Source: an uncultured Alphaproteobacteria bacterium
Lineage (GTDB): Bacteria > Pseudomonadota > Alphaproteobacteria > RF32 > CAG-239
DNA length: 13,109 bases
Assembly: GCA_910584385.1 (NCBI GenBank)
Contig: CAJUAK010000020.1
Span: forward strand, 1-13,109
Direction: 5' to 3'
The notes beneath the pieces are model-generated. The model did no database searches and was not told where the DNA came from. It saw only the letters and a program-made list of their open reading frames with translations. Of this stretch, positions 1 to 7,861 are shown piece by piece. Both the position numbers and the translations under genes were made by a program. Positions within the stretch are counted from its first letter, which is position 1, and every line of letters starts with the position of its first letter.

Positions 1-1234
1 CTTCGGCGGCAGAATTAATGTTCAGCACCCCGCCATCATGGGTAATCGAGCGATAAAACACGCCTTTATTGACATCAACATTCGTACCGCTTACGTCAAT
101 CGCCCCGATGCCCTCAATCTGCTCATTGAACGCAACACGAGAAAAAACGTCGCCCGTGATGGTGATTGTGCCTTTTCCGCCGGAACGAATGCCATCATCA
201 AACTTGATTAAGCCATCATTAACCGAATTAAGCTTTAATTTAGCACTGCTATCTAAATAAATAGCCTCGGACTTTTCGATATCATTATCATCTGCATCCT
301 TATAGATAATCTTGTTGCCACTAAACTCGGATTTGCCAGCGTCTGCTGTTATGAGCAAATCCTCGTATGAATGATAAATAGCTCCGCCTTGAGCATTATT
401 AATATCTGCTGTACCTGTTTGTACATAGTTATTATAAAAACTACTGTTTGATATGTTACCTATTTTGCCTTTATTATAAATAGCTCCACCATAGGCAGAA
501 GACTTTTCTGATTGCACATGATTACCATAAAAATTTCCCGTTATCTTTCTAATCCTAGCATCATTACCTATAGCACCACCATAAGCTTGTGAAGTCCTAG
601 ATTGTACAGAATTATCTGTAAAATTACCTGTAATATCTCCCATATAGCCATAAAAATTATAAATTGCTCCGCCTCTTGTTTGAACTTCAGATTGCGCATA
701 GTTTTTTGTGAAATTTCCTGTTATATTCCCAATCGTGCCATAGTTATAAATAGCACCACCAAAAGCATAATATTGCCCAAAAATATAATTATCTGAAAAA
801 TTTCCGGATATATCTCCCATAGTGTTGTTAATCTGATAAAAAGCCCCTCCTACGGCAACATTTGTTTTAGAAAATTTTACACCATTCTCAAAATTAAGGT
901 TCTGCATCTTTAACCTTTGTTCTTCCGTGAAATCTTTAGAAAAATCTGTTGTGAAATTAAAAAAGTTCGCGTTAACTTTCGTATCGCCGGTTTGTTCAGG
1001 ACCGATGAGCTTAAACCCCTGACCGTCAATAACTGTGCCGGCGGCATATTTCGTAATCGGGGAATTTAAATCCGTAGTGATATCTTTATCAAGATAAATT
1101 GTGCCGCCGCTGCCGTTTTCAACGGCATCTTTCAGTTCAGCCCAAGTTGAGACATGAACATCAGCCCTTGCGGCAAAGGGAAGCAAAGCAAAGGAAAAAA
1201 GAGAAGCCGCAACAAATATTCTATTCGTTACCAT
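1..1234 (-). CDS. Secreted Pmp-like repeat protein, probable autotransporter passenger (3' part missing)
   Basis: Open from an ATG at 1234 to the left edge (411 codons visible), so the C-terminus is missing. Residues 1-24 form a Sec signal peptide: basic MVTNR, a hydrophobic core, and an ARA cleavage motif. From about residue 129 to 307 there are six units of roughly 30 residues, each pairing GGA[IF][YG] (129, 159, 188, 219, 249, 283) with FxxN (146, 175, 205, 235, 266, 304), often within a GNITGNF context. GGA[ILV] plus FxxN is the hallmark of chlamydial polymorphic membrane proteins, whose passengers fold as beta-helices. The rest is Gly/Asp/Asn-rich and beta-prone. An autotransporter role is inferred, because the barrel would lie outside the window. 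A second in-frame ATG lies at 1237. I prefer 1234 because the GAGG Shine-Dalgarno (1241-1244) is 6 nt away instead of 3. A TTGACA-N17-TAAAAT promoter precedes it. Surface adhesin is a plausible role but unproven. Confidence 0.85.
   Translation of the reverse strand, partial: MVTNRIFVAASLFSFALLPFAARADVHVSTWAELKDAVENGSGGTIYLDKDITTDLNSPITKYAAGTVIDGQGFKLIGPEQTGDTKVNANFFNFTTDFSKDFTEEQRLKMQNLNFENGVKFSKTNVAVGGAFYQINNTMGDISGNFSDNYIFGQYYAFGGAIYNYGTIGNITGNFTKNYAQSEVQTRGGAIYNFYGYMGDITGNFTDNSVQSRTSQAYGGAIGNDARIRKITGNFYGNHVQSEKSSAYGGAIYNKGKIGNISNSSFYNNYVQTGTADINNAQGGAIYHSYEDLLITADAGKSEFSGNKIIYKDADDNDIEKSEAIYLDSSAKLKLNSVNDGLIKFDDGIRSGGKGTITITGDVFSRVAFNEQIEGIGAIDVSGTNVDVNKGVFYRSITHDGGVLNINSAAE
314..850 (-). 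repeat. Six imperfect ~90-bp coding repeats (GGAI/FxxN units)
   Basis: Within the left-edge secreted protein, six tandem units of about 29-34 codons recur. The DNA is recognisably repeated (for example, variants of ATAAATAGCTCCACC on the plus strand) but has diverged. Several units also share a [VA]QS/VQT element after FxxN. The array probably encodes successive coils of a beta-helix, and length variation by recombination between units is possible. Confidence 0.8.
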
Positions 1235-1270
1235 CATCCACCTCACATATAATATCACAAACCTGCTTTT

Positions 1271-1299
1271 ATTTTATCATTACTTGCGACAAATGTCAA
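1271..1299 (-). promoter_or_regulatory. Sigma70-type promoter for the Pmp-like gene
   Basis: Read on the minus strand, TTGACA (1299-1294) is followed after exactly 17 bases by TAAAAT (1276-1271). That is a perfect -35 and a 5/6 -10 element at ideal spacing. Transcription would begin near 1264, giving a leader of about 30 nt before the ATG at 1234. A 7-bp inverted repeat lies just upstream of the -35. Confidence 0.7.
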
Positions 1300-1303
1300 A
1301 TTT

Positions 1304-1327
1304 ATGGATAGACAAACGAATATCCAT
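1304..1327. repeat. 7-bp inverted repeat upstream of the Pmp-like promoter
   Basis: ATGGATA (1304-1310) and TATCCAT (1321-1327) are perfect inverted arms around a 10-base spacer, starting 5 bases upstream of the -35 box. The position suits an activator or repressor site, but the arms are short and could arise by chance. Confidence 0.3.
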
Positions 1328-1389
1328 TTGATTTTATGTGCTTTTATTTGGTGTGATTTTCCCTTTATTTTTCCGAATCGCAAAACGTG

Positions 1390-2709
1390 TTATTTGTTTT
1401 CTAAAGTGCGTTTTTTCTGTTTTTCTATTCTTAATTTATCAAAATATTCAACGCGTTTTTTTATTTCCCTTTCAAAACCCCTGTCAACAGGATGATAAAG
1501 TTTTACCCTCCTCATGCCGTCAGGAAAATAATTTGCTCCTGAAAAGCCGTCTTCGCAATCCGGATCATATTCATATCCTTCATGATAGCCTAAATCTCTC
1601 ATTAATTTTGTCGGAGCATTCAAAATATTTTTTGGCGGCATCAGGGAACCGGTTTTCTTTGCCAAAGCAAAAGCCTCATGCATGGCTTTATAAACCGCTG
1701 CCGATTTTGGCGCTGTTGCCAAATAAGCGGTTAGCTGCATAATTGCCAAATCGCCTTCCGGAGAACCCAAACGCTCATAAGTTTCCCAACAGGCTATTGC
1801 CTGCGTAACAGCATTTGGTTCTGCCAAAGAGACATCTTCCACCGCAAAGCGGGTAAGCCTTCGCAAAATATACTTCGGGTCTTCGCCGGCAGTAATCATC
1901 CGCCCCACCCAATAAAGCGCCGCGTCAACATCAGAACCGCGCAAAGATTTATGCACCGCAGATATCAAATTATAATGCCCATCGCGCCCTTTATCATAAA
2001 CAGGCGCCCGCGAACGTATGACCTTTAGCAGATTTTCTTTATCAAAAACCTCGCCATTTTGCGCATAGTTCCAAACATTCTCCGCCAAATTCAAAATATA
2101 GCGCCCATCGCCATCAGCCGTTTCTTTCATAAAATCTCTGGCCTCATCATCCACGGGAAGCTTCTTTCCCATTTCTTTCTCGGCGCGTTTCAACAATTCT
2201 TCAAAATCATCGGCATTTAATCTGTTCAAAACAAAAACCTGACACCGGGATAAAAGAGCAGCGTTAAGTTCAAAGGAAGGATTTTCCGTCGTTGCGCCAA
2301 CCAAGATAATTGTTCCGTCTTCAACATAAGGTAAAAAACCATCTTGCTGAGATTTATTAAAACGATGGATTTCATCAACAAAAAGCAGAGTCCCTTTTCC
2401 CTGGGTTGCACACCTTTCCTGCGCATAAGAAAAAACCCTTTTCAAATCCGCCACGCCGGAAAAAACCGCAGAAATCTGTTCAAAATATAAATTGGTATAT
2501 TCGGCAATCAAACGGGCAATTGTCGTCTTTCCGCAACCGGGAGGTCCCCAAAGGATAAAAGAGGTTATTTTTCCCGATTTAATCATGCGTCCCAAAGGCG
2601 CATCATCCCCGACAATATGATTTTGCCCGACAACTTCTTCCAAGCTTTGCGGACGCAGTCTGTCTGCCAACGGCCTTTTAATTTGTGATGAAAAAAGAGT
2701 TTCTTCCAT
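1390..2709 (-). CDS. rarA: Replication-associated recombination ATPase RarA/MgsA
   Basis: Clamp-loader-like AAA+ ATPase acting at stalled replication forks and single-stranded DNA gaps, of normal family length (439 aa). The Walker A motif GPPGCGKT is at 55-62 and Walker B LLFVDE is near 108-113, followed by the family-typical IHRFNKSQQD. Sensor 1, GATTENPSF, is at 138-146 and an SRC arginine-finger motif is near 154-156. The C-terminal MgsA tetramerisation region is recognisable from LMRDLGYHEGYEYD through GANYFPDGMR. The ATG at 2709 lies 5 nt after the TAG stop of the VirD4-like gene and has no strong Shine-Dalgarno, which points to translational coupling and co-transcription with the upstream cluster. 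No clear terminator was seen between its stop and the Pmp-like gene 155 bp downstream. Identity is very secure. Its position in this operon is unusual. Confidence 0.97.
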   Translation of the reverse strand: MEETLFSSQIKRPLADRLRPQSLEEVVGQNHIVGDDAPLGRMIKSGKITSFILWGPPGCGKTTIARLIAEYTNLYFEQISAVFSGVADLKRVFSYAQERCATQGKGTLLFVDEIHRFNKSQQDGFLPYVEDGTIILVGATTENPSFELNAALLSRCQVFVLNRLNADDFEELLKRAEKEMGKKLPVDDEARDFMKETADGDGRYILNLAENVWNYAQNGEVFDKENLLKVIRSRAPVYDKGRDGHYNLISAVHKSLRGSDVDAALYWVGRMITAGEDPKYILRRLTRFAVEDVSLAEPNAVTQAIACWETYERLGSPEGDLAIMQLTAYLATAPKSAAVYKAMHEAFALAKKTGSLMPPKNILNAPTKLMRDLGYHEGYEYDPDCEDGFSGANYFPDGMRRVKLYHPVDRGFEREIKKRVEYFDKLRIEKQKKRTLENK

Positions 2710-2714
2710 TGCTT

Positions 2715-4934
2715 CTATTTTTTATCAAAAGGGTTAACATTACTAATTTCTGATGAAAAATCAAAAGCATCTTCATGCATCCACCAATCCATATTTTTTT
2801 GATTTTCCTTATCTTCTGTCCGTTCGGCAGAACCTTTTTGAGCCTTTTCATCAGAAAAACCTTGCTCATGTTTTGTTCCGGGAACATCGGCATCTTGCAA
2901 ATTTCTCTTTCCGAGCAGCACTTCCATTAAAAAATATTCCGGTTTTAACGTTGCTTTTTTCTTAAGCAAATCGTCTTCAAAAAACAAGACAGAATGAGCC
3001 AAAACCGGCAGATGATAAAAACCTTCCGCCAAAATCATCTGATAGCCGCGGGTCATAATCTCCCTTTTAGAAAGGACATTTTTCGCAATTTTCATATAAT
3101 AGTTCGCATCAGCAAGCCCCTGCTTAACCTTAAGAAAAGCTCCAACTTTAACAGCCGGGATTTGAACAGATTTTGTTCCGTAAATTGCCAGATTTTCAAG
3201 CTTTTGGCTTAAGATTTTATCATCATCGGCAAGCAAAAGCTTATAATTGACATTGCAAACAATGTTTTCAACGCCTTCTCTCCCATAAATAGCTTCCAAA
3301 TCAACCAGCCGGTTGGCAAGCATTAACATTGAAAGATTATTCTGGCGTCCGGTAACCAAGCCTTTTTGCAAAGAATAAACCCTTTGATTTTTGCTCAAAT
3401 CATCTAAAACAGCCAATATCGGCATATAATGTTCTTTGTGCTTCCGCATGCTTTCATTTATCATTAAATCAATAAACATTGCGGATAAAAACTTGCCGTT
3501 TTTGCCTTCGGAAACACAATATACGGTTACCGGTTTTGTCCGGGATTCCATGTCTTTTCGCTGCCCGTGAATGCTCTTATGCAAAAAATCACTGCTGCTT
3601 AATTTTTCTCTTAAAATATCATCGTCAAAAACGCGAAGCAATTCAAAAATCCTCGGAAAAACCATAGAATATTGCCGTCTGGAAAGGCTGCTTAACTTTT
3701 TCAAGCCATCGCTAACAACATAATGATAGCCAAAAAAGCTGCTTTCGCTTTGCATATTTTCAAGAATCTGTTTCCAAAGGCTTTCTTTAGGGAAAGCTTT
3801 TTCTTCAATATTTTCAAATAAATATTTCACCCAATCCGCAAACATAATAAGGTTTGCTGATTTGCCCTGCCAGATTTCGGGGATGCCGCCCCAGCTTCCG
3901 ACCGGCATGTAATCTTCAGCATTTAAAACATCTTTTTCCAAAAACTTCATGGATGGGCGGGCATATTTATCCGGCATTGCCGCATAATACGTGCTTAAAA
4001 GGTCCTTGTCTTCAGATTTGAGCCGCCCTTTTTCAATGATGGCATTCAAAAAATAATCATTTGCCTCTGCCTGCAAAACTTTTGAAACATAAAACTGCAG
4101 CAAAATATACATTGCGTTGCCAACCAGCCAATCCCAATAATTCTCAGGCTTTTTGCCATTGTTTTGCAGCAAATGGCGCACAATATTCTGCAAATAAATA
4201 TCCCTGTCTTTTATCTTTGAAGGAATGTTGCCTTTGCCCAAAGGATTCCATCTGGCATAATATTCATGCTTGTCAGGATTGTCTTTTTTATTCCAATCAA
4301 AGTAAAAAACAGGTCCCAAGCGCGAACGGTAACCGCTGGTGCATTTTGCGATAAACCCGCTGTTATCCAACGCAAGGACAGAATAGCCGTCTGAGCGCAA
4401 AATCGAAGGAACCGCCACGCAGGACGTTTTGCCGCTGCCTTCATTGCCAAAACACAAAACGGATGATGTTTGGCTGGCGTAAAGATTTTTCCCGTGAAAA
4501 CGCCCCAAAAACATCAAAAAGCCATTAAACAGCCCCATTTTCTCAATGTCTTTCGCCTTGGCAAAACGGTTATTCAGCCAATACCACAAACCGAAAGAAT
4601 AAACGCTGCGGATATAGCACCATATAAGGTATAAAACAAATAAAACCGGTGTTAGCAAAGGAACATATAAAACCCAGCCGCCATTAAGAAATTGATGGTT
4701 TTTAACAAAGGCATCCCACCAATAGCCATATGATGTCCATAAAAACAGCGGGTTTTCATAGAGCTTTACAAAAAAGACCTCCAAAGCCTTAAAGCTTTTC
4801 ACATTAAACCCGCTGTTTATTAAATGGGTAAGCGCCAAAAAAAAGATTGCGGAAAAAATAAAAAAGCAAAACAAAATTGCCGTTTTAAAAAGCAAATAAA
4901 TAAATTTATTAACCCCTTTTTTATTATTCAGCAT
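2715..4934 (-). CDS. Divergent VirD4/TraG-like type IV coupling ATPase
   Basis: A 739-residue inner-membrane ATPase of the T4SS coupling-protein family, which normally hands substrates to a secretion channel. It has two TM segments (about 11-38 and 87-109) flanking a short periplasmic loop. Walker A GNEGSGKT is at 163-170, and a WNPL motif is at 229-232. The block TGRQNNLSMLMLAN... LEAIYGREGVENIV (528-559) matches the VirD4 region around TGRxxGVSLxLIxQS...LxxxYG. The segment KREIMTRGYQMILAEG (623-638) matches the conserved C-terminal segment. Several motifs depart from the family: the usual D-P/V-KGE after Walker A is DNSGF (190-194), Walker B is VLDDL (509-513) rather than LDEF, and the usual Gln is replaced in LANRL. 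The last ~60 residues form an acidic, probably disordered tail. The start at 4934 has an AGGGA Shine-Dalgarno inside the end of the upstream gene, 1 nt away. It may be related to DotL/TrbC of I-type systems, but this cannot be settled by eye. Confidence 0.85.
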   Translation of the reverse strand: MLNNKKGVNKFIYLLFKTAILFCFFIFSAIFFLALTHLINSGFNVKSFKALEVFFVKLYENPLFLWTSYGYWWDAFVKNHQFLNGGWVLYVPLLTPVLFVLYLIWCYIRSVYSFGLWYWLNNRFAKAKDIEKMGLFNGFLMFLGRFHGKNLYASQTSSVLCFGNEGSGKTSCVAVPSILRSDGYSVLALDNSGFIAKCTSGYRSRLGPVFYFDWNKKDNPDKHEYYARWNPLGKGNIPSKIKDRDIYLQNIVRHLLQNNGKKPENYWDWLVGNAMYILLQFYVSKVLQAEANDYFLNAIIEKGRLKSEDKDLLSTYYAAMPDKYARPSMKFLEKDVLNAEDYMPVGSWGGIPEIWQGKSANLIMFADWVKYLFENIEEKAFPKESLWKQILENMQSESSFFGYHYVVSDGLKKLSSLSRRQYSMVFPRIFELLRVFDDDILREKLSSSDFLHKSIHGQRKDMESRTKPVTVYCVSEGKNGKFLSAMFIDLMINESMRKHKEHYMPILAVLDDLSKNQRVYSLQKGLVTGRQNNLSMLMLANRLVDLEAIYGREGVENIVCNVNYKLLLADDDKILSQKLENLAIYGTKSVQIPAVKVGAFLKVKQGLADANYYMKIAKNVLSKREIMTRGYQMILAEGFYHLPVLAHSVLFFEDDLLKKKATLKPEYFLMEVLLGKRNLQDADVPGTKHEQGFSDEKAQKGSAERTEDKENQKNMDWWMHEDAFDFSSEISNVNPFDKK

Positions 4935-4935
4935 T

Positions 4936-6015
4936 TTATTCCCTGTCCCGGCTTTTGTTGATTGACGGCATCATCGGCTGTTTTCTTTCTGTTTCAGAAG
5001 TTTTCTGCAGTTCTTTTTTCCTTTCCGAACGGATTCTTCTCTCTTCATCCCGCCTTTTTTCCAAAGCTGCTTTTAGTTCCTTATTATGATTCTTTGCGGC
5101 AACATCTTCTTTTGTTTTTTGTTCGGTTTTTATATGTTCAATAAGCTCTTCTTCTTTCACCGGAGGTTTTTCGGCACCCCTTCTAAAAACTTTTTTTCCA
5201 GCATTAAGCAAAGATTCAATGCTGATACCCTTATGGTTTATCGTATCTAAAACGCCAAAAGCTTTGCCGTTTCCAAGAAAAATTTCTGTCATGTCAACGC
5301 CGTTAAAATTCTTGCTTTTTTTCTTTTTCGGCGCCAAGATTTTTTTCATTTCTTCAGGGCTTGGCGTACGCCCTAAGGCTTGGGCGATTTGTTCCGGCGT
5401 GATAATGCATTCGCTTAAATCAAGTTCCATAATATTCACGCCGGTAAAATCTACGCCGGTAAAATCCACGCCGCGTAAGTTAACGTCTTTGAGGTTTATC
5501 TTTGAAATATCCAGAAGCGTTAAGTTAATCTTGGATAAATTAAGCTTATGCGGATAATATTTGGCCATATATTCAATTAAAGCCTGCAGCTCATCAAGGG
5601 CTATATTGTCAATTTCAATATCCAGCAATATGGCATCTTCAAGGTAAGCTTCGCTTAAAACCACGCCTTTCATTACCGCATTGGTAAAATTCGTGCGCAC
5701 CAACATAGCACCGCTCAAAACGGCACCTGTTAAATCTGCACCGCTTAAATTAGCATCTGTCAGGTTGGCGCCGGAAAAATCCACGCCTTGCAAATTAGCG
5801 CCGGAAAAGTCTACGCCCGTTAAATTTGAAACCGAAAAATTAGCATTTTCCAAATTTTCATGGGAAAAATTGCCTCTCTCCAGATTTTTAGCAGCAAAAT
5901 CTATAGCCGAATAAACAGGTTCCTTTAAAAATTCATTCCCTTTATCAGAAACGGAAACCGCGCTCCATTCGCAACCGGAAAGAATATTTTGTTTTTCATC
6001 AAAATTGTCAGGCAT
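4936..6015 (-). CDS. Pentapeptide-repeat protein with charged helical C-terminus
   Basis: Of 359 residues from the ATG at 6015, about 40-130 are tandem A(N/D)LxG/F-type pentapeptide repeats (such as DFSGANLQGV), which form a right-handed quadrilateral beta-helix. After a break at about 131-157, a second short repeat block follows (about 158-200, LNLSKINL to VDFTGVDFTG). Then come a TPEQIAQALG linker, a lysine cluster APKKKKSK (228-235), and a very charged Lys/Glu/Arg segment (about 285-345) likely to be helical or coiled coil. No signal peptide or TM segment is seen, so it is probably cytoplasmic. A TTG at 6027 would extend it by four codons, but only the ATG has a reasonable Shine-Dalgarno (TTTGGA, 7 nt). 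It ends 1 nt before the coupling-ATPase start, which implies co-expression and perhaps physical partnership. It could be a scaffold, adaptor or secreted effector; the exact function is unknown. Confidence 0.88.
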   Translation of the reverse strand: MPDNFDEKQNILSGCEWSAVSVSDKGNEFLKEPVYSAIDFAAKNLERGNFSHENLENANFSVSNLTGVDFSGANLQGVDFSGANLTDANLSGADLTGAVLSGAMLVRTNFTNAVMKGVVLSEAYLEDAILLDIEIDNIALDELQALIEYMAKYYPHKLNLSKINLTLLDISKINLKDVNLRGVDFTGVDFTGVNIMELDLSECIITPEQIAQALGRTPSPEEMKKILAPKKKKSKNFNGVDMTEIFLGNGKAFGVLDTINHKGISIESLLNAGKKVFRRGAEKPPVKEEELIEHIKTEQKTKEDVAAKNHNKELKAALEKRRDEERRIRSERKKELQKTSETERKQPMMPSINKSRDRE

Positions 6016-6050
6016 GCAAAAATCCAAAGATTATTGACACAATATGCCGT

Positions 6051-6079
6051 ATCATAACCTAAAAATTTAAAATTAACAA
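6051..6079 (-). promoter_or_regulatory. Possible internal promoter before the pentapeptide gene
   Basis: On the minus strand, TTGTTA (6079-6074) is separated by 17 bases from TATGAT (6056-6051). The predicted start near 6044 gives a ~30-nt leader to the ATG at 6015. It lies in the 94-bp gap after the lipoprotein stop. This gap holds a run of eight T on the transcribed strand but no convincing hairpin, so read-through from the lipoprotein gene is also possible. Confidence 0.5.
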
Positions 6080-6109
6080 ATCTTTTTAAAAAAAACACTG
6101 TATTTAAAC

Positions 6110-7849
6110 TTATCGCAACAAGCAATCCATGCGGTTGTTTCTGATTTTATTGCATAAATCCATAAAACCGCCGTTTGCAGATTGGATAACCAGGCGATAA
6201 TAAGGTTCTCCGCGGACTCTTGTCTTTTCGATTCTCGGAGAATATTGCTTCAGTTCAGGAAAAAGCTCTTGAAGCATTGCCCATTCATTTTCAATATTTT
6301 TTCGTTCTTTATAAGAGCCCAGCTGCATAATTTTCTTTTTATCAAAAGCCGCCCCCTTATATAAATAGCCGCTGTCCAAATCTGATTTAATGGATTTCTT
6401 AGGCTTTTCAAGGAGATTTTCCAGCCAATTATCCCCCTTTGCCCAGCCTTTATCCTTATTTTCAGTTTTTTCATAAATGCCTGAAACTTGTGCCAGCATT
6501 TCAACCATATCATGATTAAATGCGGCTTTTAACCCTTGGCTTATATTTTTAACATTTGAATTCAAGAAAGCCCTGTTAAAAGGGGACAAACCGGCATTAA
6601 AATACAATGCTCTTAATGAAAAAGCCCGTTCGGCCATAATATTGCTCATTTTATATTCAAAATTAAGAAGCTCTATTTTCTTGTTAAGAAGCTTTATCTT
6701 ATTTTGATTATTCATGCGGTAAATCTTATTAAGTTCGGCAATTTCCTTTTTCAAAGAAGCTATTTCCTTAAGATTTTCACTATAGTAAAAATCAGCCTGG
6801 GCAACGATGTCAAAATTCGTTTCAATCTGCAAAAAGACAGCCATATTTAACAATGCCGCCGCATCTTTTCTTAATATGTTTTTCTTCTCGGCATTTTTTT
6901 CTGCCATATAGGCATCCACCGCCGAAGTCAGATCTTCCGCAGCCTTAATCGAAACTTTCCTTAAATTTTCAAGATAAAGTGGATTATGGATGTCATAGCC
7001 GTTTATTGTCAGCCTTTCCGTTTCAGGATATTCATCCAAAACCATGTTACGGACATCATTATAATTGTAAGAATAGCCCATATCGCTGACAAATTTGTTT
7101 TCAAAGCGCTTTTTCAAAGCCAAGCGTTGGAAGTTTTCAATATTATATTTTTTCAAAAAACCTTCTAATTCATAGAACTTGCGCCCTTCCAAAGCAAAAT
7201 TATTGTCAGCTTTGACTAATAATGCATATTCTTGCTGCAATCCGGATAATTCCGTTTTAAGATTATTCAATCGGTATAAGGCCGCTTCTATTTCCTTTTT
7301 ATACAAAGATTCTTCATCGCTCAATCCGCCGCGGCGTTCCTGCTTTTTATCAAGCTCGGCAACCTGGCGCATTTCTTTGGCTTCCAAACGTTCAATCTCT
7401 TTTATTTTTTTATCGGCAAACAAAGCATTTTTATGAGCGCTTATAGCACCTAAAGCCAAATTTTCAGAAGCTTTCTCATAAAGGTAGTCAATTTCGGCCT
7501 GCGTATTGTTAAACAAATGAAAAGCTGCATAGATAATAGAAAAATCCAACACTTTAGCTGCATCATATAAGGAAGATTCTTTGCTGCTTTCCAAAATATT
7601 TTTAACGCTGGTTGAGCTCAGCTTATCTCTGATATTCCGAACATTTTGATCAACATTATACTTGACTGCCCGCGCCATAGAATCATACACATCCGTTTTT
7701 TTGCCCATAGGTTCGGGATTAGCCGTAAAAATAATTTCTTCTTTCGCAATGGCAGGCTGCTTATCGGTATTTGTGCCGGAAGATGTGCAAGCGGCCAGAA
7801 AAATCAAGGCTTGCAAGGCAAAAGACAACTTATTTTTCAATATTTTCAT
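6110..7849 (-). CDS. TolC-like lipoprotein with C-terminal SPOR domain
   Basis: A 579-residue envelope protein. Residues 1-20 form a lipoprotein signal peptide ending in the lipobox LAAC, with C21 as the predicted lipidated cysteine. Residues 53-140 (VYDSMARAVKYNVDQNV... KVLDFSIIYAAF... ISAHKNALFA) resemble the N-terminal half of TolC-family outer-membrane proteins. A long, mostly helical, charged middle (140-420) ends in FEYKMSNIMAERAFSLRALYFNAGL, like the second TolC helical repeat. Residues about 506-579 (IMQLGSYKERKNIENEW... YYRLVIQSANG... MDCLLR) form a SPOR domain, known for binding denuded peptidoglycan. The TolC beta-strand segment between the first helices appears shortened, so a normal barrel is doubtful. 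It probably sits at the outer membrane and touches the cell wall. It is the first gene of the cluster preceding the pentapeptide and coupling-ATPase genes. The SPOR and lipobox calls are good; the TolC likeness is moderate. Confidence 0.75.
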   Translation of the reverse strand: MKILKNKLSFALQALIFLAACTSSGTNTDKQPAIAKEEIIFTANPEPMGKKTDVYDSMARAVKYNVDQNVRNIRDKLSSTSVKNILESSKESSLYDAAKVLDFSIIYAAFHLFNNTQAEIDYLYEKASENLALGAISAHKNALFADKKIKEIERLEAKEMRQVAELDKKQERRGGLSDEESLYKKEIEAALYRLNNLKTELSGLQQEYALLVKADNNFALEGRKFYELEGFLKKYNIENFQRLALKKRFENKFVSDMGYSYNYNDVRNMVLDEYPETERLTINGYDIHNPLYLENLRKVSIKAAEDLTSAVDAYMAEKNAEKKNILRKDAAALLNMAVFLQIETNFDIVAQADFYYSENLKEIASLKKEIAELNKIYRMNNQNKIKLLNKKIELLNFEYKMSNIMAERAFSLRALYFNAGLSPFNRAFLNSNVKNISQGLKAAFNHDMVEMLAQVSGIYEKTENKDKGWAKGDNWLENLLEKPKKSIKSDLDSGYLYKGAAFDKKKIMQLGSYKERKNIENEWAMLQELFPELKQYSPRIEKTRVRGEPYYRLVIQSANGGFMDLCNKIRNNRMDCLLR

Positions 7850-7861
7850 GCTTTGTCTTTC

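Noticed and set aside
1338..1742. 134-codon plus-strand frame over the 3' end of rarA
   Set aside because: Overlaps the conserved rarA C-terminus on the opposite strand. No Shine-Dalgarno or domain was seen.
5219..5914. Plus-strand frames with repetitive TPVKSTP/SAPLK patterns
   Set aside because: The repetition is only the reverse complement of the pentapeptide repeats on the minus strand, which carry the clear protein signal.
6025..6027. TTG start for the pentapeptide protein
   Set aside because: No Shine-Dalgarno precedes it, whereas the ATG four codons later has TTTGGA at 7 nt.
6057..6109. Possible terminator after the lipoprotein gene (run of eight T)
   Set aside because: No stable GC-containing stem precedes the T-run; AT-rich composition alone explains it.
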